Shown here: positions 1 through 5,643 of the stretch, one piece after another | How positions within the stretch are numbered: position 1 is the stretch's first letter | How the letters are laid out: the number at the start of each line of letters is the position of its first letter | Assembly: GCA_011046405.1 (NCBI GenBank) | Contig: DSAR01000263.1 | Span: 1-5,643 of the forward strand | Direction: 5' to 3' | Source: Chloroflexota bacterium | Lineage (GTDB): Bacteria > Chloroflexota > Anaerolineae > B4-G1 | Length of the DNA: 5,643 bases | Notes under the pieces: model-generated | Told to the model about the DNA's origin: nothing | The model's input: only the letters and a program-made list of their open reading frames with translations | The model's database searches: none | Position numbers and translations under genes: made by a program

Positions 1-45
1 AAGCTTTTTCATCCAAGCGTTCCGGTGTTTCTCTAAAGATATAAT

Positions 46-52
46 GGAGGAA
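46..52 (+). promoter_or_regulatory. Ribosome binding site of the binding-protein gene
   Basis: GGAGG followed by AA lies four to five bases before the ATG at 55. It is the strongest Shine-Dalgarno match in the window and fixes the start of the lipoprotein gene. A strong site here fits the usual need for the binding protein in excess over the membrane subunits. Confidence 0.8.
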
Positions 53-54
53 AG

Positions 55-990
55 ATGTTCAAGAAAAGGTTTGTGTGCGTTTTGCTCTTGCTCGCGATTT
101 TGCTCGCTGCCTGTGGACGAGGGGCGACGCCTGCGGATGACCAGGTTACTGTCGGCTTTGCGGCCGCCTCAGCCGGTTGGCCCTGGTACGCGACTTTCAT
201 TGAGACGTTGGAGAATCGGGCTAAACAGGCCGGTTGGGAGTTGACGGTGTTGGGAGCCGACGGCGACGTGGCTGCCCAGGTCAATCAGATCCAGGACTTG
301 ATCGCCGCCGACGTCGATTATCTGGTCATCGGCCCGGTCGATGGCACCGCCATTGTGCCGGCTGTGAAGGATGCGCACAGAGCTGGGATCCCCGTCATCA
401 TCATCGGTAACACGGTGGACGAGGAAGCCGACGAGGCGATCAGCGCCGTTCGTGTCCCGGACGATTACCAGATGGGTAAGGACAGTGCCGAACTGATGGT
501 CGAGGCCCTGGGCGGCGAGGGTAGGATTTTCGTCGTCGAGGGATTGCCTGGCCAACCAGCCGTCATCGCTCGTCTGGAGGCCTACGACGACGTCTTTGGC
601 GAGACCAATATCGAGATCGTCGATAGCCAACCGGCCAACTGGGATTCGACCAAGGCCGTGGAGGTCACCGAGGCCATGCTCACACGCTATCCCGATATCG
701 ACGGTATCCTGTCGATGGATGGCAGCATGTCGCCTGGCATCGTCCAGGTCGTCAATGAACGGGGTCTCGATATCCCCATCGTAGGCCTGGGCGGCACGGC
801 CAGCGAACTGGCCCTGGTGAAGGATGGCTCGGTGTATGGGACCACGTGTATGTCGCCGGGGGCCAACGCCAACGCCGCCGCCGACGCAATCGAAGGGTTG
901 ATTGCCGGCAGGAATGTGGAAAAGTTCCAGATCGTGCCTTCGCCGAAGACGACCCAGGAAAATGCCGACCAGTGCCCGGGCGACTGGTAG
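55..990 (+). CDS. Sugar ABC transporter substrate-binding lipoprotein (RbsB/YtfQ-like, Peripla_BP_4 type)
   Basis: This is the extracytoplasmic ligand receptor of the importer encoded downstream. Residues 1-20 form a lipoprotein signal: positive charges (K3, K4, R5), a Leu-rich core and the lipobox LAAC with the lipidated Cys at residue 20. The mature protein of about 290 residues has the two-lobe periplasmic-binding-protein pattern: TVGFAAASAGW at 32-42, the VDYLVIGPVDG segment at 87-97, AGIPVI at 110-115, IVGLGGT at 242-248 and a C-terminal GRNVEKFQIV strand. The length is normal for the family. The positions that correspond to RbsB's ribose contacts differ: Gly118-Asn119 replace Asp-Arg, Met221 replaces Asn, Gly246 replaces Asp and Met266 replaces Gln, while Arg173 is kept. 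These alignments were made by eye. Apart from Cys8 and Cys20 in the signal, the only cysteines are 265 and 307, which could form a disulfide. A ligand other than ribose is inferred; galactofuranose, rhamnose or another aldose remains possible. Confidence 0.93.
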   Translation: MFKKRFVCVLLLLAILLAACGRGATPADDQVTVGFAAASAGWPWYATFIETLENRAKQAGWELTVLGADGDVAAQVNQIQDLIAADVDYLVIGPVDGTAIVPAVKDAHRAGIPVIIIGNTVDEEADEAISAVRVPDDYQMGKDSAELMVEALGGEGRIFVVEGLPGQPAVIARLEAYDDVFGETNIEIVDSQPANWDSTKAVEVTEAMLTRYPDIDGILSMDGSMSPGIVQVVNERGLDIPIVGLGGTASELALVKDGSVYGTTCMSPGANANAAADAIEGLIAGRNVEKFQIVPSPKTTQENADQCPGDW

Positions 991-1015
991 GTTCTTCTCT
1001 CGTTGAACGATAACT

Positions 1016-1052
1016 TTCCCGGAAGCTCCCTTTCGTTGAGGGCTTCCGGGAA
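1016..1052 (+). terminator. Intergenic stem-loop between binding protein and ATPase genes (attenuator or mRNA-end stabiliser)
   Basis: TTCCCGGAAGC (1016-1026) is exactly complementary to GCTTCCGGGAA (1042-1052). One G-U pair and one G-C pair continue inward (1027-1041, 1028-1040), which gives a 13-pair stem around an 11-base loop. Only three T follow (1053-1055), so it is a poor fit to a full intrinsic terminator. In CUT2 operons a hairpin after the binding-protein gene commonly leaves the 5' mRNA more abundant than the permease part. That role is inferred here. A smaller inverted repeat, TCGTT-G-AACGA, lies just upstream at 1000-1010, and the CGTTGA in it recurs in the loop (1034-1039). Confidence 0.65.
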
Positions 1053-1074
1053 TTTGCCTAATGGAGTCTGACGT

Positions 1075-2583
1075 ATGGATACAGGTGAACAGCCAATCCT
1101 TCGAATGCAGCATATATCGAAGCGGTTTCCTGGCGTGCAGGCGCTGGACGCCGTCAATTTTGAGGTCAATGCAGGAGAAGTGCACGCGTTGATCGGCGAA
1201 AATGGGGCTGGCAAGTCGACGTTGATCAAAGTTTTGAACGGCGTGTACGCCGCCGACGAGGGACGCATCATCCTGCGCGGCGATGAGGTCCGGTTTCGCA
1301 ATCCTCGCGAGGCGCTCGACGATGGCATCGCCACGATCAACCAGGAGTTGATGTTGATCCCCCAATTGAGCGTGGCCGAAAATATCCTGTTGGGACGTCT
1401 GCCCCACAAGCGGCTGTGGCTCGTCGACCGGGAGTCGATGGAGGATTACGCCCACGAAGCACTGTCGAAGCTGGGTTCGAATCTAAACCCGGCTTTGCCT
1501 GTAGAGGCAATCAGTGTAGCCGAACAGCAGATTACCGAGATCGCCCGGGCGCTCTCATGGCAAGCCGAGATCATCGTGATGGACGAACCGATGTCCGCCC
1601 TGGCGGAACGGGAAATCGACAACCTGCTGGATAATATCGACCGACTCCGCGCGCAGGGGAAGGCGATTATTCTGATCACGCACAAGTTGAACGAGACCTT
1701 CCGCGTGGCCGACCGCATCACGGTGTTGCGCGATGGGCAGCACATCGCGACGGTATCGACGGAAGAAACCTCACCTGACGAAGTGGTCAATATGATGGTG
1801 GGACGCAGTGTGGACAGCGTCTTCATCAAGGAGGAGTCGACGATTGGGGAACCGGTATTGGGGGTTCGCCATCTGAGTCGAGAGGGAAGATTCGAAGACG
1901 TCTCGTTCGAGTTGCGGCGGGGCGAGGTGCTGGGCTTCGCCGGCCTGATCGGCTCGGGGCGCACCGACGTCATCCGGGCGATATTCGGGGCTGATCCGGT
2001 GGACTCGGGTGAGATCTGGATCCGGGGCAAGCGAATCACATCGCCGAGCATAGGGAAAATGATCCGATCCGGGCTGGGGCTGGTGCCGGAGGATCGCAAG
2101 CAGCAGGGGTTGGTCTTGGGAATGACGGTGAGCGATAACGTGAACCTGGTCGTGCTGAACCGGTTATCCCAATGGGGCATACGCCAATTGGCCAGTGAAC
2201 GGGAGGTGGCGGGGAAGTTGGTGTCTGATCTGTCGATCAAGACGCCTTCTCTGGGCACCGAGGCCATCACGTTGAGCGGCGGCAATCAGCAAAAGGTCGT
2301 GATCGGCAAGTGGCTGGCGACCGAACCGCAGATTCTGGTGCTGGATGAACCGACCCGGGGCATCGACATCGGTGCCAAAGCCGAGGTGCACGCGCTGATC
2401 CAACGCCTGGCTCAACAGGGAGTGGCCATCCTTCTCGTCTCGTCGGAGTTGATCGAGGTGATGAGCGTGAGCGACCGTATCCTGGTGATGCACGAGGGGC
2501 GGATCACGGGTGAGTTCGCTTACGGCGAGGCGACCGAGGAGAAGATCATGACCTCTGCGACCGGACAACTCAACGCTGTGTAG
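1075..2583 (+). CDS. Double-domain sugar ABC transporter ATP-binding protein (RbsA/MglA/YtfR-like)
   Basis: This is the cytoplasmic ATPase that drives import, with two fused nucleotide-binding domains in 502 residues, the usual length of the family. Domain 1: Walker A GENGAGKST at 41-49, Q-loop Gln90, a degenerate signature SVAEQQ at 147-152, Walker B ending MDEP (Asp170, Glu171) and switch His203. Domain 2: a degenerate Walker A GLIGSGRT at 290-297 with Arg296 in place of Lys, VPEDRK at 337-342, a full signature LSGGNQQK at 400-407, Walker B LVLDEPTRGID at 421-431, and Ser457 where the switch His would be. Walker A of domain 1 and the signature of domain 2 therefore make one complete composite ATP site, while the other site is degenerate; this asymmetry is typical of RbsA-type proteins. 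One small oddity is Met173 and Ala177 in the domain 1 DEP motif, where Thr is usual at both places. The start is supported by GGAG at 1063-1066, eight bases upstream. The next gene begins 15 bases after the stop. Confidence 0.96.
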   Translation: MDTGEQPILRMQHISKRFPGVQALDAVNFEVNAGEVHALIGENGAGKSTLIKVLNGVYAADEGRIILRGDEVRFRNPREALDDGIATINQELMLIPQLSVAENILLGRLPHKRLWLVDRESMEDYAHEALSKLGSNLNPALPVEAISVAEQQITEIARALSWQAEIIVMDEPMSALAEREIDNLLDNIDRLRAQGKAIILITHKLNETFRVADRITVLRDGQHIATVSTEETSPDEVVNMMVGRSVDSVFIKEESTIGEPVLGVRHLSREGRFEDVSFELRRGEVLGFAGLIGSGRTDVIRAIFGADPVDSGEIWIRGKRITSPSIGKMIRSGLGLVPEDRKQQGLVLGMTVSDNVNLVVLNRLSQWGIRQLASEREVAGKLVSDLSIKTPSLGTEAITLSGGNQQKVVIGKWLATEPQILVLDEPTRGIDIGAKAEVHALIQRLAQQGVAILLVSSELIEVMSVSDRILVMHEGRITGEFAYGEATEEKIMTSATGQLNAV

Positions 2584-2586
2584 ATT

Positions 2587-2593
2587 GGGGAAG
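2587..2593 (+). promoter_or_regulatory. Ribosome binding site serving a GTG/ATG start doublet
   Basis: GGGGAAG precedes two adjacent in-frame start codons, GTG at 2599 and ATG at 2602. From the GGGG core the spacing is 8 bases to GTG and 11 to ATG. Spacing favours GTG and codon identity favours ATG; the two proteins differ by a single Met. Confidence 0.55.
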
Positions 2594-2598
2594 AAACA

Positions 2599-3597
2599 GT
2601 GATGTCTGATACGGAACACGCAAACGCCGAAGGACGGGTAGCCATTCGACATGTTACGCTGGCCGACTTCTTGCGGGAAAATATCATTTGGGTGGTCTTA
2701 TTGATCGCGGTGGTGGCGACGTCCATCGTGTCGCCAGTGTTTCTTGATTCGCGGAACATCCTCAATATTCTGCGCCAGGGTGCGCTTCTGGGTATCGTGG
2801 CGATTGGGATGACGTTCGCCCTGATCGGCGGGGCGTTCGATCTCTCGGTGGGGGCGACGATGGGGTTGGCGACGGTCATCGTGATCAAGGCCAATCCGGC
2901 CACGTTGGGCAGCTCGATGGGGGTCGTCGTACTGGCGTTGTTGGCCGGCCTGCTCGTCGGCGTCGTGAACGGCATCCTGGTGGGGCGCTTTCATACCAAT
3001 TCGGTCGTCACGACGATTGGCATTCGCTTCGTCGTCTGGGGAGTGACGTTGATCTACACCAGGGCGCAACACGTCTGGGCGCCCGATATGTTCGAGCCGC
3101 TGAAAGCGCTGGGCACCGGAAATTTGTGGTCGATCCCGATTCCCGTCTTCGTGTTCCTGGCTGTCGCCGCCCTGGGTCATCTCGTATTTAGCCGGACGAC
3201 CTTTGGACGGTATCTGTACGCCACCGGCGGGAATAGCACGGCGGCGCGCTTATCGGGTATCAACACGGAACGCATCCAGTTGATCTCTTACGTGCTTTCG
3301 GGGTTGGGCGCTGCGATAGCGGGCGTCGTGATCGCGGCCCGCGTCCAGGATGTGGATCCTTCCTTTGGCATTGGACGTGAATTCGACGCGCTGACGGCGG
3401 TGGTGCTCGGGGGGACCAGTTTATTCGGCGGGCGAGGGAGCGCGTCGGGCACAGTGGCCGGGGTGCTGTTGCTGGGTGTGCTGGCCAACGCGATGACGTT
3501 GTTGGGCATCTCGATCCATTACCAATTGATGATCAAGGGGTTGATCGTCATCGTCGCGGTTGCGGCCGACGTGCTCTTTCGCAGAAAAAAGGACTAA
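2599..3597 (+). CDS. Sugar ABC transporter permease, first subunit (RbsC/YtfT-like, BPD_transp_2)
   Basis: This is an inner-membrane subunit of the import channel, 332 residues. A hydrophilic N-terminal tail of about 27 residues is followed by roughly nine to ten hydrophobic segments: about 28-46, 60-80, 84-98, 106-128, 134-152, 181-199, 226-247, 263-275, 283-303 and 308-326. Family marks are GGAFDLSVGA at 77-86, the cytoplasmic coupling-loop sequence GRYLYATGGN at 203-212 followed by AARLSGI at 215-221, and the VVLGGTSLFGGRGS stretch at 268-281. The C-terminus RRKKD is positively charged, as expected on the cytoplasmic side. The start may be GTG at 2599 or ATG at 2602. It lies 15 bases after the ATPase gene and 12 before the second permease, so all three are probably translated from one mRNA. 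It most likely forms a heterodimer with the second permease; a homodimer cannot be excluded. Confidence 0.94.
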   Translation: MMSDTEHANAEGRVAIRHVTLADFLRENIIWVVLLIAVVATSIVSPVFLDSRNILNILRQGALLGIVAIGMTFALIGGAFDLSVGATMGLATVIVIKANPATLGSSMGVVVLALLAGLLVGVVNGILVGRFHTNSVVTTIGIRFVVWGVTLIYTRAQHVWAPDMFEPLKALGTGNLWSIPIPVFVFLAVAALGHLVFSRTTFGRYLYATGGNSTAARLSGINTERIQLISYVLSGLGAAIAGVVIAARVQDVDPSFGIGREFDALTAVVLGGTSLFGGRGSASGTVAGVLLLGVLANAMTLLGISIHYQLMIKGLIVIVAVAADVLFRRKKD

Positions 3598-3609
3598 AGG
3601 GGTAACGGT

Positions 3610-4560
3610 ATGTGGCGTAACCTGCTAGAAAAAATTCTGAAGTACAATGTCCTGCTCGTCTTGCTCGTTCTGATCGCCGGCGTGTCATTACTCAGCGACA
3701 AGTTTCTGACTTCCCGGAATTTGCAGAACGTCATGCTACAGATATCGACCGACGGCATCATCGCCATTGGCGTGACGTTCGTCATCATCACCGCCGGGAT
3801 CGATCTGTCGGTCGGCAAGGTACTGGCATTGGCCAGCGTGGTCGCCGTCGGTCTGCAGCCACATACCGGTTCTTTCTGGGCGGTGGTATTGGCTTTATTG
3901 ACCGGCGCTGTCATCGGCGTGATGAATGGCCTGCTGGTAGCGAAGGTGAAGATCAATCCATTCATCAGCACCCTCGGCATGCGGGTTTTCGTCGAGGGAT
4001 TGGCGTTGGGTGTGACCAACACCCGGCCTATCAGCGGCACCGATCCGGCCTTTGCCCAACTGGCCACCACGCCTGTGTTGGGAATTCCCCTGGCTGCAGC
4101 GATTTTCCTGGTGATGGTGGGCATCTGTCACTATATCCTGAGCTATACCCCAGTGGGACGGGGATTCTACGCCGTCGGTGGGAATAAGGAAGCGAGTTGG
4201 TTGGCCGGTATCAAGGTGAACGGCTATCTGGTCGCGGCCTATGCGTTCACGTCTTTCACCGCTGCCCTGGCCGGGGTATTGCTGGCCTCTCGAATCAACA
4301 CCGGTTCACCCATCATCGGGCGAGACACCGACTTGGTGGTGATAGCGGGTGTGTTGTTGGGCGGCGCCAGCATGTCCGGTGGATCGGGCACCATCGTGGG
4401 CACGCTGCTGGGGATGTTGGTGCTGGGGGTATTGAACAACAGCCTCAACCTCTTGCGGGTCGCCGATTTCTACCAGACGATCATCACCGGGGTACTGCTG
4501 GTGCTCGTGATGTTACTCGATCGGTATTACATTTCGCGAGCGCGACGTCTGTATCGTTGA
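3610..4560 (+). CDS. Sugar ABC transporter permease, second subunit (RbsC/YjfF-like, BPD_transp_2)
   Basis: This is the second inner-membrane channel subunit, 316 residues, a paralogue of the preceding gene. Hydrophobic segments run at about 13-29, 47-62, 68-83, 90-111, 117-135, 158-178, 206-226, 241-253, 259-276 and 285-303. Shared family marks are TAGIDLSVGK at 61-70, GRGFYAVGGN at 183-192 and VLLGGASMSGGSGT at 248-261. In the coupling loop, SWLAGI (196-201) replaces the usual AARLSGI, so the conserved Arg is missing. The paralogues are clearly diverged and the N-terminal tail is shorter here, which supports distinct roles in a heterodimeric channel as in YtfT/YjfF. The start at 3610 has AGGGG at 3598-3602 seven bases upstream. 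The last 48 bases overlap the 3' end of the convergent TPR gene. The C-terminus (RARRLYR) is basic, which fits the positive-inside rule and argues that the reading frame is real to its end. Confidence 0.94.
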   Translation: MWRNLLEKILKYNVLLVLLVLIAGVSLLSDKFLTSRNLQNVMLQISTDGIIAIGVTFVIITAGIDLSVGKVLALASVVAVGLQPHTGSFWAVVLALLTGAVIGVMNGLLVAKVKINPFISTLGMRVFVEGLALGVTNTRPISGTDPAFAQLATTPVLGIPLAAAIFLVMVGICHYILSYTPVGRGFYAVGGNKEASWLAGIKVNGYLVAAYAFTSFTAALAGVLLASRINTGSPIIGRDTDLVVIAGVLLGGASMSGGSGTIVGTLLGMLVLGVLNNSLNLLRVADFYQTIITGVLLVLVMLLDRYYISRARRLYR

Positions 4561-5643
4561 TTGGGTCGCGAATGCGCCCTCGGTTAGCCCCAGCAGCTTG
4601 CGCAGGGCGTTGGCCAACTCACCGGCGTTGTACGAGCTCTCCGCTTGCAATTGGAAGACGTACAGACGCTGATCCTCGGAGATGCCGTAGAGATCGGCCT
4701 GACCAGCGTCGTTCAACTTGATGACGTCGGTCAGATGGAGAATCTGGGTCACGAGTACGGCGACGTGCTCCGGAAAATCGTCGGCCGGTTCTCGTATCAA
4801 GAAGCGGATCAACTTTTCTGGAATGTCTGAACTGATTTCCACCACGACAGGCGGCGAGATCGCTTTCTGGTAGGCGCTGGATTCGCGCAGCGTGTCGAAG
4901 TCACTTTCCATCCTGGCCTTCTCGCCCCACGAGCGGTCGAGCCAGGTCGATTTTCTCAGCCAGGCAATCGCCTGTTCGACACTCCCTCTCCTGGCCTCCA
5001 GGCGAGCCCGTTGGTAATAGGCGCGGGCTGCGAAGGTGGGGAACCCCAGTTCGATGGCTTTGTCGGCCGCCCAGTCGTAATCCGCGATGGCCTGATTGGC
5101 CATTTCTTCGTCGCGACGCAGGTTCCCCTGGAGAATGCGACAGCCGAGGGTCGCCGGATCTTCCTTGCGCCGGTCGAGCACCAGGTCACATTTCGCTTGC
5201 ACCTCCTCCAGCATCCCCCGCTCGTAAGCGAGGCGAGCGTACTGGTAGGGGTAGGTCAGGTTATTGGGATCCAGTTCCAAAGCGCGGCGCCAGGCATCCA
5301 GGGCCTGTTCGTTCCGGGAAAGTGTTTCGAGCGTCTGGGCCTTGAGGTGATAGAAATAGGCGCTGCGTTCCAGCCGGTTGGGAGCGTCCTTGGCCTTCTG
5401 AGCCAGTTGGGCAGCCACGTCGTACAGGGAAATCGCTTTTTCGGAGGATCCGATCGCCAGGGTGTTCCCCAACGCGCCGTATTCTTCGGCCAACTCGCCA
5501 TCGTTCATGTTGTACATCCCGATCCGAAAGGCCTCGTCGGCCAGCAAGTCAGCGTGGAAGGCCTCTTCGAGCATAGCGGTCTGAAGATAAGCGGGAACCA
5601 GAAGAATGGCCGACGATACATCCCGCGCAGTACGCTCTTTGTC
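4513..5643 (-). CDS. TPR-repeat protein, 5'-truncated by the window edge
   Basis: The frame is open from the right edge to a TAA at 4515-4513, giving 376 visible residues. The only in-window ATG near the edge (5574-5572) has no Shine-Dalgarno sequence upstream, and the frame stays open for 23 more codons, so the gene probably begins outside the window. Counting from that Met, tetratricopeptide-like helical pairs occur at about 28-61, 71-104, 106-139, 142-178 and 181-214. The clearest is 71-104, with AQTLETLSRNEQALDAWRRA and ending in LELDPN. SDFDTLRESSAYQKAI at 224-239 resembles the acidic closing motif often seen after TPR arrays. Residues 240-353 form a non-repeat tail that I do not recognise. 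TPR arrays bind proteins or peptides; the role is unknown, and any effector domain would lie beyond the edge. It is transcribed against the transporter operon, so it is probably unrelated functionally. Confidence 0.85.
   Translation of the reverse strand, partial: DKERTARDVSSAILLVPAYLQTAMLEEAFHADLLADEAFRIGMYNMNDGELAEEYGALGNTLAIGSSEKAISLYDVAAQLAQKAKDAPNRLERSAYFYHLKAQTLETLSRNEQALDAWRRALELDPNNLTYPYQYARLAYERGMLEEVQAKCDLVLDRRKEDPATLGCRILQGNLRRDEEMANQAIADYDWAADKAIELGFPTFAARAYYQRARLEARRGSVEQAIAWLRKSTWLDRSWGEKARMESDFDTLRESSAYQKAISPPVVVEISSDIPEKLIRFLIREPADDFPEHVAVLVTQILHLTDVIKLNDAGQADLYGISEDQRLYVFQLQAESSYNAGELANALRKLLGLTEGAFATQSTIQTSRSRNVIPIE

Noticed and set aside
1..6. A HindIII site (AAGCTT) at the very first base, which might mark a clone end.
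   Set aside because: A six-base site at a boundary may be chance, no vector sequence is present, and the right end shows no matching site.
40..45. A perfect TATAAT that looks like a -10 promoter element.
   Set aside because: Transcription from it would start near 52, inside or after the GGAGG site, leaving no usable leader for an SD-led mRNA. No good -35 match is found at 17 bases spacing (GCGTTC at 17-22). The real promoter is probably upstream of the window.
169..1455. A 428-codon open frame on the - strand across the binding-protein and ATPase genes.
   Set aside because: It lies opposite two well-supported genes and the gap between them. Its translation is rich in His, Asp, Arg and Gln with no family motif, and it is explained by codon bias on the other strand.
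2698..3180. Antisense open frames over the two permease genes, for example the 160-codon frame here.
   Set aside because: The translations are low-complexity Arg/His/Asp/Gln sequences complementary to hydrophobic membrane segments, without a ribosome binding site or recognisable domain.
4533..4572. An inverted repeat TTCGCGA/TCGCGAA near the convergent gene ends, considered as a bidirectional terminator.
   Set aside because: The stem is only seven pairs with a 26-base loop, has no T-run on either strand and lies within coding sequence.
4197..4721. A 174-codon + strand frame that runs from within the second permease into the TPR region.
   Set aside because: It is out of frame with the permease, has a composition typical of a shifted frame (many Gly, Arg, His), and conflicts with convincing genes on both sides.

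Overview
The window holds one complete bacterial ABC importer operon of the ribose/galactofuranose (CUT2) type on the + strand. The 3' part of an unrelated TPR-repeat gene faces it on the - strand. The lipoprotein-type binding protein, Shine-Dalgarno sites (GGAGG, GGAG, AGGGG) and short intergenic gaps show a bacterium. The moderately GC-rich coding bias and the pairing of a sugar-importer lipoprotein with a TPR protein would suit an environmental Chloroflexota-like lineage. That taxonomic guess is weak and rests on general impression, not on a marker gene.

Layout: positions 1-54 are a short leader that ends in a strong GGAGG ribosome binding site. Then come a periplasmic-type sugar-binding lipoprotein (55-990), an 84-base gap with a perfect-looking stem-loop (1016-1052), a double-domain ATPase (1075-2583), a first permease (2599-3597) and a second permease (3610-4560). 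The last three genes are separated by only 15 and 12 bases. From the right edge, a TPR protein gene runs leftward (4513-5643, open at its 5' end). Its last 15 codons and stop lie inside the 3' end of the second permease gene.

How it works together: the lipoprotein captures a sugar-like ligand outside the membrane and delivers it to a channel made of the two different permease subunits. The ATPase, with one complete and one degenerate ATP site, powers import. The gene order (binding protein, fused ATPase, two permeases) matches the E. coli ytfQ-ytfR-ytfT-yjfF galactofuranose importer and similar two-permease systems. The binding protein lacks most of the polar residues that hold ribose in RbsB, so the substrate cannot be named. 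No catabolic enzyme or transcriptional regulator lies in the window to help.

I found no mobile element, CRISPR array, RNA gene or clearly new system. The points most worth checking are the intergenic hairpin, the changed ligand pocket, and the convergent coding overlap with the truncated TPR gene.
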